Positions 50,861 to 59,167 are shown, counted from the first letter of the stretch. The stretch is DNA of 64,000 bases from Streptomyces ortus (GCF_026341275.1 NZ_JAIFZO010000002.1:5610118-5674117), one strand, 5' to 3'. The notes: a model not told the origin generated them from the letters alone. A program made the numbers and translations.

Positions 50861-50917
50861 GGACGACGAAAGGGGGCGGTGGCCGCGGATCGCGGCCACC
50901 GCCCCCTTTCGTCGTCC
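50861..50917. terminator. Strong bidirectional terminator (27-bp perfect stem)
   Basis: Positions 50861-50887 and 50891-50917 pair without mismatch around a 3-nt loop, between the convergent oxidase and methyltransferase genes. Confidence 0.88.
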
Positions 50918-50926
50918 CGCCTGCGG

Positions 50927-51640
50927 TCAGCCGCGGTCCGCGAGGAACAGGCCGCGGCCCGACTGGATGCCCTCCACGTAGGCGACCTTCAGCCCGGCCC
51001 GGGTGAACGCCTCCTCGTACTCGGCCCGGGTGAACAGCCTCAGCGCGTGGCTCTCCGCGAAGTGCCGCACACCGCTGTCGGGGTCGCCCACCACGTAGTG
51101 CACGACCATGTGCGAGGTGTGCCCCTGGCGCTCCGTGTGGGAGACGCGGGTCAGCGTCCGCCGTCCCACGGTCACGGTGTCCCCGCTGACATGGCGGTCG
51201 AGGGCCGTCTCCAGGAACCACCACGGGTCCACCGCCACGACACCGCCGGGTGCCAGGTGCCCGGCGAACGACCGCAGGGTCGCGGTGAGTTCCGCGGTGT
51301 CCTTCAGATAGGCGATCGAGCCGAACATGCAGGTGATCGCGTCGTAGGAGCGGCCCAGGGCGAGGTCGCGCATGTCACCGCCGTGCAGGACGGCGGCGGG
51401 CACCGCGCCGCGGGCCATCGTCAGCATCGCGTCGGACAGTTCGAGGCCCTCGACCTTGTCGAAGAGCTGGGCGAAGTGCCGCAGGTGCGCGCCGGTGCCG
51501 CAGGCGACGTCCAGGAGCGAGGCCGCCGCGGGGTTGCGGGCCCGTACGAGCCCCGCGACGGTGGCGGCCTCCACCCGGTAGTCCTTGCCGCGCGACTCGT
51601 GCAGCAACTCGTAGATCTCGGCCATCCCGGCTCCGTACAT
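50927..51640 (-). CDS. Second aminosugar N-methyltransferase homologue (DesVI/AknX2 family)
   Basis: The 237-residue SAM methyltransferase is colinear with the enzyme at 30.6 kb (YELLHESRGKDY; SLLDVACGTGAHLRHF; MRDLALGRSYDAITCMFGSI; VAVDPWWFLET). Residues differ throughout, so it is a diverged paralogue, not a recent copy. It could methylate a second aminosugar, act on a partly methylated intermediate, or have drifted to another amine. It lies 15 bp downstream of an NmrA-type gene, probably one transcript. Confidence 0.82.
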   Translation of the reverse strand: MYGAGMAEIYELLHESRGKDYRVEAATVAGLVRARNPAAASLLDVACGTGAHLRHFAQLFDKVEGLELSDAMLTMARGAVPAAVLHGGDMRDLALGRSYDAITCMFGSIAYLKDTAELTATLRSFAGHLAPGGVVAVDPWWFLETALDRHVSGDTVTVGRRTLTRVSHTERQGHTSHMVVHYVVGDPDSGVRHFAESHALRLFTRAEYEEAFTRAGLKVAYVEGIQSGRGLFLADRG

Positions 51641-51655
51641 GGCGAACTCCCCTCC

Positions 51656-52549
51656 TCAGCCGGCACTGCCGGCACTGCTGGAACCGTCGGCGCCGGTGGC
51701 ACCGGCCTCGCCGTCGCCGCTGAATCCGTCGACGTGTTCCGCCGCCCAGCTCGCGAACGTCCGGGCCTCCCGCCCGGTGACCTGGCGCACCACATCGGTC
51801 ACCGGCCCCGGGGTGACGGCCGACCCGGCGAGGTAGTCCAGCAGCATCTCGACGACCGGCGGCGGCATGACGGCGCTCATGGCCTCCCGCCCGGCCTCCC
51901 GGCTCAGCTCCTCGAAGCGGATGTCCCGGCCGATCGCCTCCGCGATCACGGCCACCTGCTCGACCTGGGTCAGCGCCCGGGGCCCCGTCACCAGGTACCG
52001 GGCGCCCGCGTGGCCGTCCTCAAGGAGGGCGGTCGCCACCACCGCCGCGATGTCCGCCTCATGGACGATCGCGCGGGCGGCCCCGCCGTAGGGGGCGCGC
52101 ACGACGCCCTCCGTACGGATGGAGTCGCCCCACTTCCAGAGGGTGTTGCCGGCGAACTCGTCGGGGCGTACGAAGGTCCAGTCCGCCCCGCTGTCCTCGA
52201 CGGCCCGTTCCACCGCGCGGTGGTGCTGGTGGCTGGGGTTGCTCTCGTCGTCGAGCACCGAACTGGACGACAGGACGACGATGTGCCCGACCCCCGCCTT
52301 GCGGGCGAGCGCCGCGACCTCGTGGGCGGTCTCCGGCACCGGGAAGAGGTACATCCGGTCGATGCCCTCCAGGGCGGCGGGCAGGGTGTGCGGCTGCTCC
52401 AGGTCGCCCTCGACGACCTCGACGCCGGCCGGCAGCGCGGCGGTCGCGGGGGTCCGGGTGAGCGCCCGCACGTGGTGCCCGGAGGCCGCCAGGCTCCGGG
52501 CGACATGGCGTCCCACCTTGCCCGTGGCACCGGTCAACAGGATGTTCAA
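51656..52549 (-). CDS. NmrA-like atypical SDR (NAD(P)-binding)
   Basis: The 297-residue protein has MNILLTGATGKVGRHVARSL, IVVLSSSSVLDDES (no classic YxxxK), FVRPDEFAGNTLWKWGDSIR and GGAARAIVHEADIA. The NmrA/isoflavone-reductase-like subgroup includes quinone reductases and regulators, and homologues sit in several type II PKS clusters without a settled step. The last ~25 residues are Gly/Ser/Ala-rich. It shares a divergent SARP-type promoter with the SnoaL-like gene. Confidence 0.8.
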   Translation of the reverse strand: MNILLTGATGKVGRHVARSLAASGHHVRALTRTPATAALPAGVEVVEGDLEQPHTLPAALEGIDRMYLFPVPETAHEVAALARKAGVGHIVVLSSSSVLDDESNPSHQHHRAVERAVEDSGADWTFVRPDEFAGNTLWKWGDSIRTEGVVRAPYGGAARAIVHEADIAAVVATALLEDGHAGARYLVTGPRALTQVEQVAVIAEAIGRDIRFEELSREAGREAMSAVMPPPVVEMLLDYLAGSAVTPGPVTDVVRQVTGREARTFASWAAEHVDGFSGDGEAGATGADGSSSAGSAG

Positions 52550-52651
52550 GGCCCCTCCTCGGCGTACGAAACGGTGCTCCCCGGCCGCGCCGCGCCGATG
52601 CGCCGTGCGGTGCCGGGGAGGCGGTTCCAGGGGCCCAGGCTGTCGCGGCGG

Positions 52652-52680
52652 GCTAGAGGACTCCGTGAGCCCCGCTGGAC
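52652..52680 (-). promoter_or_regulatory. SARP-type heptamers and -10 for the NmrA/methyltransferase operon
   Basis: Minus-strand GTCCAGC (52680-52674) and CTCACGG (52669-52663) are 11 bp apart and followed by CTCTAGC (52658-52652) containing a TCTAGC -10-like box. They point to the leftward gene starting at 52549. Confidence 0.55.
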
Positions 52681-52721
52681 TTGGGCGGACCCCGGCGGGT
52701 GCCGGGCGGCATCCGGCACCG

Positions 52722-52761
52722 CTCCAGCGGGACTTGAGCGGTCCTGCAGCCGTTCTCAGGC
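52722..52761 (+). promoter_or_regulatory. SARP-type array of four heptamers for the SnoaL-like gene
   Basis: CTCCAGC (52722), CTTGAGC (52733), CTGCAGC (52744) and CTCAGGC (52755) are spaced exactly 11 bp, with a possible -10 (GACATC) near 52783 and the start codon at 52814. Confidence 0.7.
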
Positions 52762-52813
52762 GGGTCAGGGGCAGTCTGGCCTGACATCGTCCGCGAGACT
52801 GTGAGGAATCGCC

Positions 52814-53251
52814 ATGTCAATGGCCGAGCGCAAGGCCCTGTGTCTGGAAATGGTCGCCGCCTGGAACCGGTGGGACCTGAGCGGGATCATCAAGCACTGG
52901 TCGCCGGACATCGTGCACTACTCCGAGGACACCGAGGTGAGTTCCGCCGACATGATCAAGCTCATGGAGGGCGGGCTGCAGGCGTTCCCCGATCTCCAGC
53001 TCGAAGTGAAGAGCATCATGGCCGAGGACGACCGGGTCATCCTGCGCATCACCGTGACCGCGACCCACTCGCACGAGTTCATGGGCGTGCCGCCGACCGG
53101 CGAGCGCGTCAGCTGGCACCTCGTGGAGGAACTGCGCTTCGAGGACGCCAAGGTCGTCGAGCACTGGGACGTCATCAACATGCGCCCCCTCCTGGTCAAA
53201 CTGGGCAAGCTGCCGGACGTCCCGAAGGTGGAACTGGAAACGAGCGCCTGA
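52814..53251 (+). CDS. SnoaL-like protein (candidate AclR/SnoaL2-type hydroxylase or cyclase)
   Basis: The 145-residue NTF2-fold protein (LCLEMVAAWNRWDLSGIIKH, MKxLMEGGLQAFPDLQLEV-like spacing, EFMGVPPTGERVSWHLVEEL, VVEHWDVINMRPLL) is clearly different from the ring-closing cyclase at 47.2 kb. SnoaL2 and AclR of this family were described as putative anthracycline hydroxylases, so tailoring of the aglycone is plausible. It has its own strong SARP-type promoter, supporting a biosynthetic role. Confidence 0.8.
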   Translation: MSMAERKALCLEMVAAWNRWDLSGIIKHWSPDIVHYSEDTEVSSADMIKLMEGGLQAFPDLQLEVKSIMAEDDRVILRITVTATHSHEFMGVPPTGERVSWHLVEELRFEDAKVVEHWDVINMRPLLVKLGKLPDVPKVELETSA

Positions 53252-53452
53252 CCCGGCCGGACGTTCAGCCGCCGGCCCGTGGGTCCGGCGGGCGTGGCCC
53301 GGGGGTGCGGGCGGGTTCCGTCCCCCCCCGGGGCGCGCGGGCCCCAGGTCCCGCGCCCGGTCGTCCTCCGTCGTGCCCGGGGCGGCTCACTAAGCTGGCG
53401 CCCAGGCGCGCGGTGGACACGAGAACGCCGCACCAGACGGAACGGGGTGACG

Positions 53453-54091
53453 ATGTCGGCGACGCGGTTGCTGGTCCTCGGGGTGGTACGCGGGTTCGGC
53501 CGGACGCACGGTTACCGGGTGCGGGCCGAGTTGCTGTCCTGGGGGATCGACGACTGGGCCAACGTCAAACCCGGCTCGATCTACCACGCGCTGCGGCAGC
53601 TCGCGAAGATCGGCCTGCTGGAGGCCAGCGAGATCGCGCACTGGCCGGGCCGGGTGGACTACAGCGTGACCCCCGAGGGGGACGAGGAGTTCTTCCGGCT
53701 GCTGGTCGACGCGCTGGAGCGGCCGGAGCACCGCGCCGACATGCTCAGCGCCGGGCTCGCCCTGATGCCCGCGCTCTCCCGCGAGCGCGCCGTGGCGGCC
53801 CTCTCCACCCGCCTGGCCGTTCTGGAAGCCCAGCGGGCCGTGCTGCGCGCGGAATCCGCGCCGGTGCACGCCGACGGCCTGCCGGCGCATCTGGGCGAGC
53901 TGTGGACGATGCGTACGCGCTACGCCGACCTCGGCGTCGAGTGGACCCGCGACCTGCTGAAACGGGTCAGGTCCGGCGAGTACGAGATGGCCGGCGAGCA
54001 CGGGCCCTCCTTCGGGACCCCGGGATCGTGGCGCGCCCTCGTCGAGCCCGGGGCGGGGTCCGCGGTCGGGCCCGGGACGACGGGCCGCTGA
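53453..54091 (+). CDS. PadR-family regulator within the cluster
   Basis: The 212-residue PadR protein has a winged helix (LLVLGVVRGFGRTHGYRVRA, KPGSIYHALRQLAKIGLLEA, YSVTPEGDEEFF) and a long helical C-terminal part. PadR proteins such as LadR/LmrR sense planar drugs and control transporters. It sits 163 bp upstream of drrA, with palindromes of the CAAATTTG type in between, so it probably represses drrAB and the unlinked Ddn/aknOx promoter until an anthracycline binds. Confidence 0.87.
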   Translation: MSATRLLVLGVVRGFGRTHGYRVRAELLSWGIDDWANVKPGSIYHALRQLAKIGLLEASEIAHWPGRVDYSVTPEGDEEFFRLLVDALERPEHRADMLSAGLALMPALSRERAVAALSTRLAVLEAQRAVLRAESAPVHADGLPAHLGELWTMRTRYADLGVEWTRDLLKRVRSGEYEMAGEHGPSFGTPGSWRALVEPGAGSAVGPGTTGR

Positions 54092-54117
54092 CGGACGACC
54101 CCTCTTCGCACGACTTA

Positions 54118-54183
54118 CTAATCAAACTTGCATAGTGGGTCGCCCGTGCTCTAGCTTGGACCAGTAATCAAATTTGATTACTG
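54118..54183 (+). promoter_or_regulatory. drrAB promoter with perfect palindromic PadR operator
   Basis: AGTAATCAAATTTGATTACT (54163-54182, extendable by one C-G pair to 54162-54183) is a perfect palindrome. A degenerate copy (CTAATCAAACTTG, 54118-54130) lies upstream. TTGCAT (54128-33), 18 bp and TAGCTT (54152-57) form the promoter between them. Site centres are 46 bp apart. Confidence 0.75.
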
Positions 54184-54254
54184 CTCTGCGTGTCGTTCGT
54201 TCCCTGCCATGGCGCACAGCCTCTCGTGGCGCATCAGGACCAAGGAGTCACAGA

Positions 54255-55235
54255 TTGAGTTCGCAATCCACACTTGCCATCGAGACGTCGGGACTCGTCA
54301 AGACCTTCGGTGAGACCCGGGCCGTCGACGGTGTCGACCTGGCCATCCCGCAGGGTGTCGTCTACGGCGTGCTGGGTCCCAACGGCGCGGGCAAGACGAC
54401 GACGATCCGGATGCTGTCCACCCTGCTGACCCCCGACGGCGGCACCGCCCGGGTCCTCGGGCACGACGTGGTCAAGGAGGCCGGGGCGGTACGCAGCCGG
54501 GTCAGCCTCACCGGCCAGTTCGCCTCGATCGACGAGGACCTCACCGCCACCGAGAACCTCACCCTGCTCGCCCGGCTGCTGGGCTTCTCCCGGTCCCAGG
54601 CCGCCGCCCGCGCCGAGGAACTGCTCGCGGCCTTCGACCTCACGGAAGCCGCCGGACGGCAGTCCAAGACCTTCTCCGGGGGCATGCGGCGCCGCCTCGA
54701 CATCGCCGCCAGCCTCGTCATCACCCCCGACCTGCTCTTCCTCGACGAGCCGACCACCGGACTCGACCCGCGCAGCCGCAACCAGGTGTGGGACAGCGTG
54801 CGGGCCATGGTCGCGCTCGGCACCACGATCCTGCTGACCACGCAGTACCTGGACGAGGCCGACCAGCTCGCCGACCGGATCGCCGTCATCGACCACGGCC
54901 GGGTCATCGCCGAGGGCACCACGGGCGAGCTCAAGTCGTCCGTCGGCACCGGAGCCCTGCACGTACGGCTCGTCAACGCCGAGAAGCGCCCCGAGGCCGC
55001 CCAGTTGCTGACCCGGGCCCTCGCCTCGCCGGTCTTCCAGGAGTCCGACCCGTTCGCGCTCTCCGTGCGGACCGACGACAACGAGCGGGTCGCGGGAGCC
55101 CTCGCCGAACTCGCCCGCTCCGAGATCGCCGTCTCGGACTTCGCGTTCGGCAGGCCCAGCCTCGACGAGGTCTTCCTCGCCCTGACCGGGCGCCCCGCGG
55201 AAGACGGCAACGACAAGCAGGAGGAAGCGGCATGA
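54255..55235 (+). CDS. drrA: Daunorubicin-type ABC exporter ATPase (DrrA)
   Basis: The 326-residue ATPase has Walker A (LGPNGAGKTTTIRMLSTLL), signature (KTFSGGMRRRLDIAASL), Walker B (LLFLDEPTTGLDP) and the DrrA-type C-terminal extension (LDEVFLALTGRPAEDG). It powers anthracycline efflux and self-resistance. The TTG at 54255 follows AAGGAG and gives the family start LSSQSTLAIETSGLVKTFG; the frame is open upstream without similarity. Overlaps drrB by 4 bp. Confidence 0.95.
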   Translation: MSSQSTLAIETSGLVKTFGETRAVDGVDLAIPQGVVYGVLGPNGAGKTTTIRMLSTLLTPDGGTARVLGHDVVKEAGAVRSRVSLTGQFASIDEDLTATENLTLLARLLGFSRSQAAARAEELLAAFDLTEAAGRQSKTFSGGMRRRLDIAASLVITPDLLFLDEPTTGLDPRSRNQVWDSVRAMVALGTTILLTTQYLDEADQLADRIAVIDHGRVIAEGTTGELKSSVGTGALHVRLVNAEKRPEAAQLLTRALASPVFQESDPFALSVRTDDNERVAGALAELARSEIAVSDFAFGRPSLDEVFLALTGRPAEDGNDKQEEAA

Positions 55236-56086
55236 CCCTCACATCCGAGACGACGGCCGCCCCGGGCGTGCCCAACGACGCTCTGCGCAAGGCCCTCACC
55301 AGTCAGATCCGCCCCTCCCGCCCCAACCCGCTGACCGCCGTGCGGGTCTCGGCCTGGCGCACGATGCGGAAGATGAAGCACTACGGCGTGGCCGTGCTGT
55401 TCGACGTCACGCTCATGCCCATCGTCTTCCTGCTGACCTTCACCTACCTCTTCGGCGGCGCGTTCGCCGGCTCGACCGAGGAGTACCTCCAGTACTTCCT
55501 GCCGGGCGTCCTCGTGCAGACCGTCATCATGCCGACCGTCTACACCGGCACCGCGCTCAACATGGACATCACCCGCGGGATCTACGACCGCTTCCGGACC
55601 CTGCCGTTCTGGCAGCCGGCCACGATCGTGGGCAACCTCCTCGGCGACGTGGTCCGCTACGTGCTGGCGCTGACCACCACCATGAGCGTCGGGCTCGCGC
55701 TGGGCTTCCGGCCCGACGGCGGAGTGGGTGGCGTGCTGGCCGCGATGCTGCTCCTGCTGCTCTTCGCGGTGAGCGTCAGCTGGATCTTCGCCGCGCTGGG
55801 TGTGGTCGCCAAGGCGCCCGAGACGGTGTCGGGGTCCAGCATGCTGGTGATGTTCCCGCTGGTCTTCACGAGCAACATCTTCGTGGAGCCGGAGACGATG
55901 CCGGGGTGGATGGAGGCGATCGTCAACGCGAATCCGGTCAGCAACGCGGCCACCGCTGTGCGCGGGCTGGTGCACGGGGACGCGAGTGGGGCGGACATCG
56001 GGTGGGTGTTGCTGGCCAGCGGGGTGATCACGCTGATCTTCGCGCCGCTGACGATGCATCTGTATCGGGCCAAGAGCCGGACGTGA
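55232..56086 (+). CDS. drrB: ABC-2 type exporter permease (DrrB)
   Basis: The 284-residue permease has six hydrophobic helices, for example VAVLFDVTLMPIVFLLTFTYLFGG, LAAMLLLLLFAVSVSWIFAALGV and WVLLASGVITLIFAPLTMHLY, plus the ABC-2 pattern around TLPFWQPATIVGNLLGDVV. With DrrA it exports the glycosylated product. The ATGA overlap couples it to drrA. It marks the likely right end of the cluster. Confidence 0.95.
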   Translation: MTLTSETTAAPGVPNDALRKALTSQIRPSRPNPLTAVRVSAWRTMRKMKHYGVAVLFDVTLMPIVFLLTFTYLFGGAFAGSTEEYLQYFLPGVLVQTVIMPTVYTGTALNMDITRGIYDRFRTLPFWQPATIVGNLLGDVVRYVLALTTTMSVGLALGFRPDGGVGGVLAAMLLLLLFAVSVSWIFAALGVVAKAPETVSGSSMLVMFPLVFTSNIFVEPETMPGWMEAIVNANPVSNAATAVRGLVHGDASGADIGWVLLASGVITLIFAPLTMHLYRAKSRT

Positions 56087-56137
56087 TGCGGGGCTGTTGG
56101 GGGTCGCGCCCCGCGGCCCTTGGGGGCTGCGCCCCCT

Positions 56138-56214
56138 AAAAGCCAAAAGACGGCGCCGTTCCCCGCGCCCCTAAAAGCGAAAAGCCAAAAGACTGCGCCG
56201 TTCCCCGCGCCCCT
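56138..56214. repeat. Direct 35-bp repeat pair of the Streptomyces CGCCGTTCCCCGCGCCCCT element
   Basis: Copies at 56138-56172 and 56180-56214 are identical at 34 of 35 positions. The 20-bp core GCGCCGTTCCCCGCGCCCCT recurs at 60041-60060 as part of a terminator. Intergenic elements of this kind are common in Streptomyces genomes. The second copy overlaps the 3' end of the pepN frame. Confidence 0.85.
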
Positions 56215-58951
56215 GGTGGGGCCGCGGTCCTGAACGAGCCACGGCAGCCGGGCTGGTTGTCTCCCCCGTCGGCGCGGCGGTGCCCGTGCTGCGGCTCACC
56301 TCCATACGGAAGCGGCGCTTCCGGGCCCGAGCCCGAGGAAGCGCCATCTTGCCTCGGCGGAGGGCGTCGCCGCCGACGCCGCCGTGTCTCGCCTGGGCCC
56401 GCAGGGCGCGCTCGACGCCGGAGCGGGACTCCGAGATCAGCCGGCGCAGCGCCGCGCTCGGCTCGGCCGAGGCCAGCCACTCGTCCGTCTTCGCCAGGGT
56501 GTCCGCGGAGACCTGGACCGACGGGTAGAGGCCGACCGCGATCTGCTGGGCCATCTCGTGCGAACGCGAGTCCCAGACGCCCTTGACCGCCGCGAAGTAC
56601 TTCTCCGTGTACGGGGCGAGCAGTTCGCGCTGGCCGAACTGCACGAAGCCGCCGATCACGGCCTCCTGCACGGCGTTCGGCAGCTTGTCGGACTCGACGA
56701 CCGACGCCCAGGCCTCCGCCTTCGCCTCCTCGGTGGGGCGCGCGGCCCGGGCGGTCGCCGCGTGCCGCTCACCCGCGGCGGTCCTGTCCCGCTCGTACTC
56801 GCTGGTGATCTCCGCCTCGTCGAAGCGCCCCACCGCCGCGAGCCGCTGCACGAACGACCAGCGCAGCTCGGTGTCGACGGCCAGGCCCTCGATGCTCTCC
56901 CGGCCGTCCAGCAGGCCCTCCAGGAGGTCCAGCTGCTCCGGCGTACGGGCCGTCGCCGCGAACGCGCGCGCCCACGCCAGCTGGTGGTCGCTGCCGCCCG
57001 CGGAGGACCGCAGATGGGCCAGCGTGGCGTCCGTCCAGCGGGTCAGCAGTGCCTCGCGGGCGTTCGGGTCGGCGTACAGCTCGACGGCCGTCAGCACCTG
57101 GCGGTGCAGCGACTGCACGACACCGATGTCCGACTCCTTGCCGATGCCGGACAGGACGAGCGAGAGGTAGTCGCGGGCCGCCAGTTCGGCGTCGCGGGTC
57201 ATGTCCCAGGCCGACGCCCAGCACAGGGCGCGCGGCAGGGAGGCCTCGAAGTCGCCGAGGTGCTCGGTGACGAACGCGAGGGACTGCTCGTCGAGACGGA
57301 CCTTCGCGTACGACAGGTCGTCGTCGTTGAGGAGGATCACGGCCGGGCGCCGCTTGCCCACCAGCTCGGCGACCTCGGTCAGTTCGCCGTCCACGTCCAG
57401 CTCGATACGCTCACCGCGCACCAGTTTGCCGCTGCCACCCGCACTGTCGTCCAGGTCGTACAGGCCGACCGCGATGCGGTGCGGGCGCAGCGTCGGCTCG
57501 CCCTTCGCGCCGGCGGGCAGCGCGGGAGCCTCCTGCCGGATCGCGAAGGAGGTGATGACACCGTTCGCGTCCGTCTCGATCTCCGGACGCAGGACGTTGA
57601 TGCCGGCCGTCTGCAGCCACTTCTGCGACCAGGTGCCCAGATCCCGCCCGCTGGTCTCCTCCAGCGCGCCGAGCAGGTCGGACAGCTGGGTGTTCCCGTA
57701 CGCGTGCGCCTTGAAGTACGCCTGCACGCCCCGGAAGAACTCGTCCTCGCCGACGTACGCCACGAGCTGCTTGAGGACGCTGGCGCCCTTGGCGTACGTG
57801 ATGCCGTCGAAGTTGACGAGCACGTCGTCGAGGTCGTTGATCTGGGCCATGATCGGGTGCGTGGAGGGCAGCTGGTCCTGCCGGTACGCCCAGGTCTTCA
57901 TGGAGTTGGCGAACGTGGTCCACGAGTGCGGCCAGCGCGAGCCCGGAGCGTACGACTGGCAGGCGATCGAGGTGTAGGTGGCGAAGGACTCGTTCAGCCA
58001 GAGGTCGTTCCACCACTCCATCGTCACGAGGTCGCCGAACCACATGTGGGCCAGCTCGTGCAGGATGGTCTCGGCCCGCACCTCGTACGCGGCGTCCGTC
58101 ACCTTCGACCGGAAGACGTACTGGTCGCGGATGGTCACCGCGCCCGCGTTCTCCATCGCGCCGGCGTTGAACTCCGGCACGAAGAGCTGGTCGTACTTCT
58201 TGAACGGGTACGCGTAGTCGAACTTCTCCTGGAACCACTCGAAGCCCTGCCGCGTGACCTCGAAGATCGCGTCCGAGTCGAGGAACTCCGCGAGCGAGGG
58301 CCGGCAGTAGATGCCCAGCGGCACACTCTGCCCGTCCTTCTCGTACACGCTGTGCACCGAGTGGTACGGGCCGAGGATCAGCGCCGTGACGTACGTCGAG
58401 ATGCGCGGCGTCGGCTCGAACTCCCAGACGTCGTCCTTCGGTTCCGGCGTCGGCGAGTTGGAGATCACGGTCCAGCCGGACGGCGCCTTCACGGTGAACT
58501 GGAAGGTGGCCTTCAGGTCGGGCTGCTCGAAGCTCGCGAAGACCCGGCGGGCGTCCGGCACCTCGAACTGGGTGTAGAGGTAGGCCTGCTGGTCGACCGG
58601 GTCGACGAACCGGTGCAGCCCCTCACCCGTGTTCGTGTACGCGCAGTCGGCCACCACCCGCAGGACGTTGCGGCCCTCCAGGATGCCCGCCAGCTCGATC
58701 CGCGAGTCCTTGAAGACCTCGGCGGGATCGAGGGAGTCACCGTTGAGGACGACCTCCTGGACGGCCGGGGCCACCAGATCGATGAAGGATCCGACGCCGC
58801 TCTCGGCCGAGTCGAAGCGCACCGTGGTCACGGACCGGTAGGTGCCGCCCTCCACCGCGCCGGAGAGATCGAGATCGATCTCGTACGAGTCAACGGTGAG
58901 CAGCTTCGCCCGCTGCTGTGCCTCTTCGCGGGTCAGGTTTGTGCCAGGCAC
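56171..58951 (-). CDS. pepN: Aminopeptidase N (M1 metallopeptidase)
   Basis: The ~926-residue zinc aminopeptidase has substrate motif GAMENAGAVTIRD, zinc site HELAHMWFGDLVTMEWWNDL with the distal Glu in LNESFATY, and a long helical C-terminal domain. It trims N-terminal residues from peptides in the cytosol. The GTG at 58951 gives the usual VPGTNLTREEAQQRA start. Streptomyces PepN is normally about 860 residues. Here the frame runs ~65 residues past the expected end (after SGVERALRAQAR) into Arg-rich sequence and the 35-bp repeats, suggesting loss of the original stop or an indel. Confidence 0.92.
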   Translation of the reverse strand: MPGTNLTREEAQQRAKLLTVDSYEIDLDLSGAVEGGTYRSVTTVRFDSAESGVGSFIDLVAPAVQEVVLNGDSLDPAEVFKDSRIELAGILEGRNVLRVVADCAYTNTGEGLHRFVDPVDQQAYLYTQFEVPDARRVFASFEQPDLKATFQFTVKAPSGWTVISNSPTPEPKDDVWEFEPTPRISTYVTALILGPYHSVHSVYEKDGQSVPLGIYCRPSLAEFLDSDAIFEVTRQGFEWFQEKFDYAYPFKKYDQLFVPEFNAGAMENAGAVTIRDQYVFRSKVTDAAYEVRAETILHELAHMWFGDLVTMEWWNDLWLNESFATYTSIACQSYAPGSRWPHSWTTFANSMKTWAYRQDQLPSTHPIMAQINDLDDVLVNFDGITYAKGASVLKQLVAYVGEDEFFRGVQAYFKAHAYGNTQLSDLLGALEETSGRDLGTWSQKWLQTAGINVLRPEIETDANGVITSFAIRQEAPALPAGAKGEPTLRPHRIAVGLYDLDDSAGGSGKLVRGERIELDVDGELTEVAELVGKRRPAVILLNDDDLSYAKVRLDEQSLAFVTEHLGDFEASLPRALCWASAWDMTRDAELAARDYLSLVLSGIGKESDIGVVQSLHRQVLTAVELYADPNAREALLTRWTDATLAHLRSSAGGSDHQLAWARAFAATARTPEQLDLLEGLLDGRESIEGLAVDTELRWSFVQRLAAVGRFDEAEITSEYERDRTAAGERHAATARAARPTEEAKAEAWASVVESDKLPNAVQEAVIGGFVQFGQRELLAPYTEKYFAAVKGVWDSRSHEMAQQIAVGLYPSVQVSADTLAKTDEWLASAEPSAALRRLISESRSGVERALRAQARHGGVGGDALRRGKMALPRARARKRRFRMEVSRSTGTAAPTGETTSPAAVARSGPRPHQGRGERRSLLAFRF

Positions 58952-59167
58952 GCGGTCATCTCCTCGTGATGGGTCAGTTGCGTCATCCTTCCACGGCGGG
59001 TGCGGGAGTGCGATGTCCGTTTCCCGCCGGTGTGCGCGGCGGGCGCGGGGCGGCCCCGGAGCCATGACCGGCCGGATGTGGGCGGGGAGGAGTGGCAGGT
59101 AAAGGACGGGGAACTCGGGTTCGAGCAAGTAGACCGGCTATGAACCGAGTTGTGGGGGAAAGTCCTG

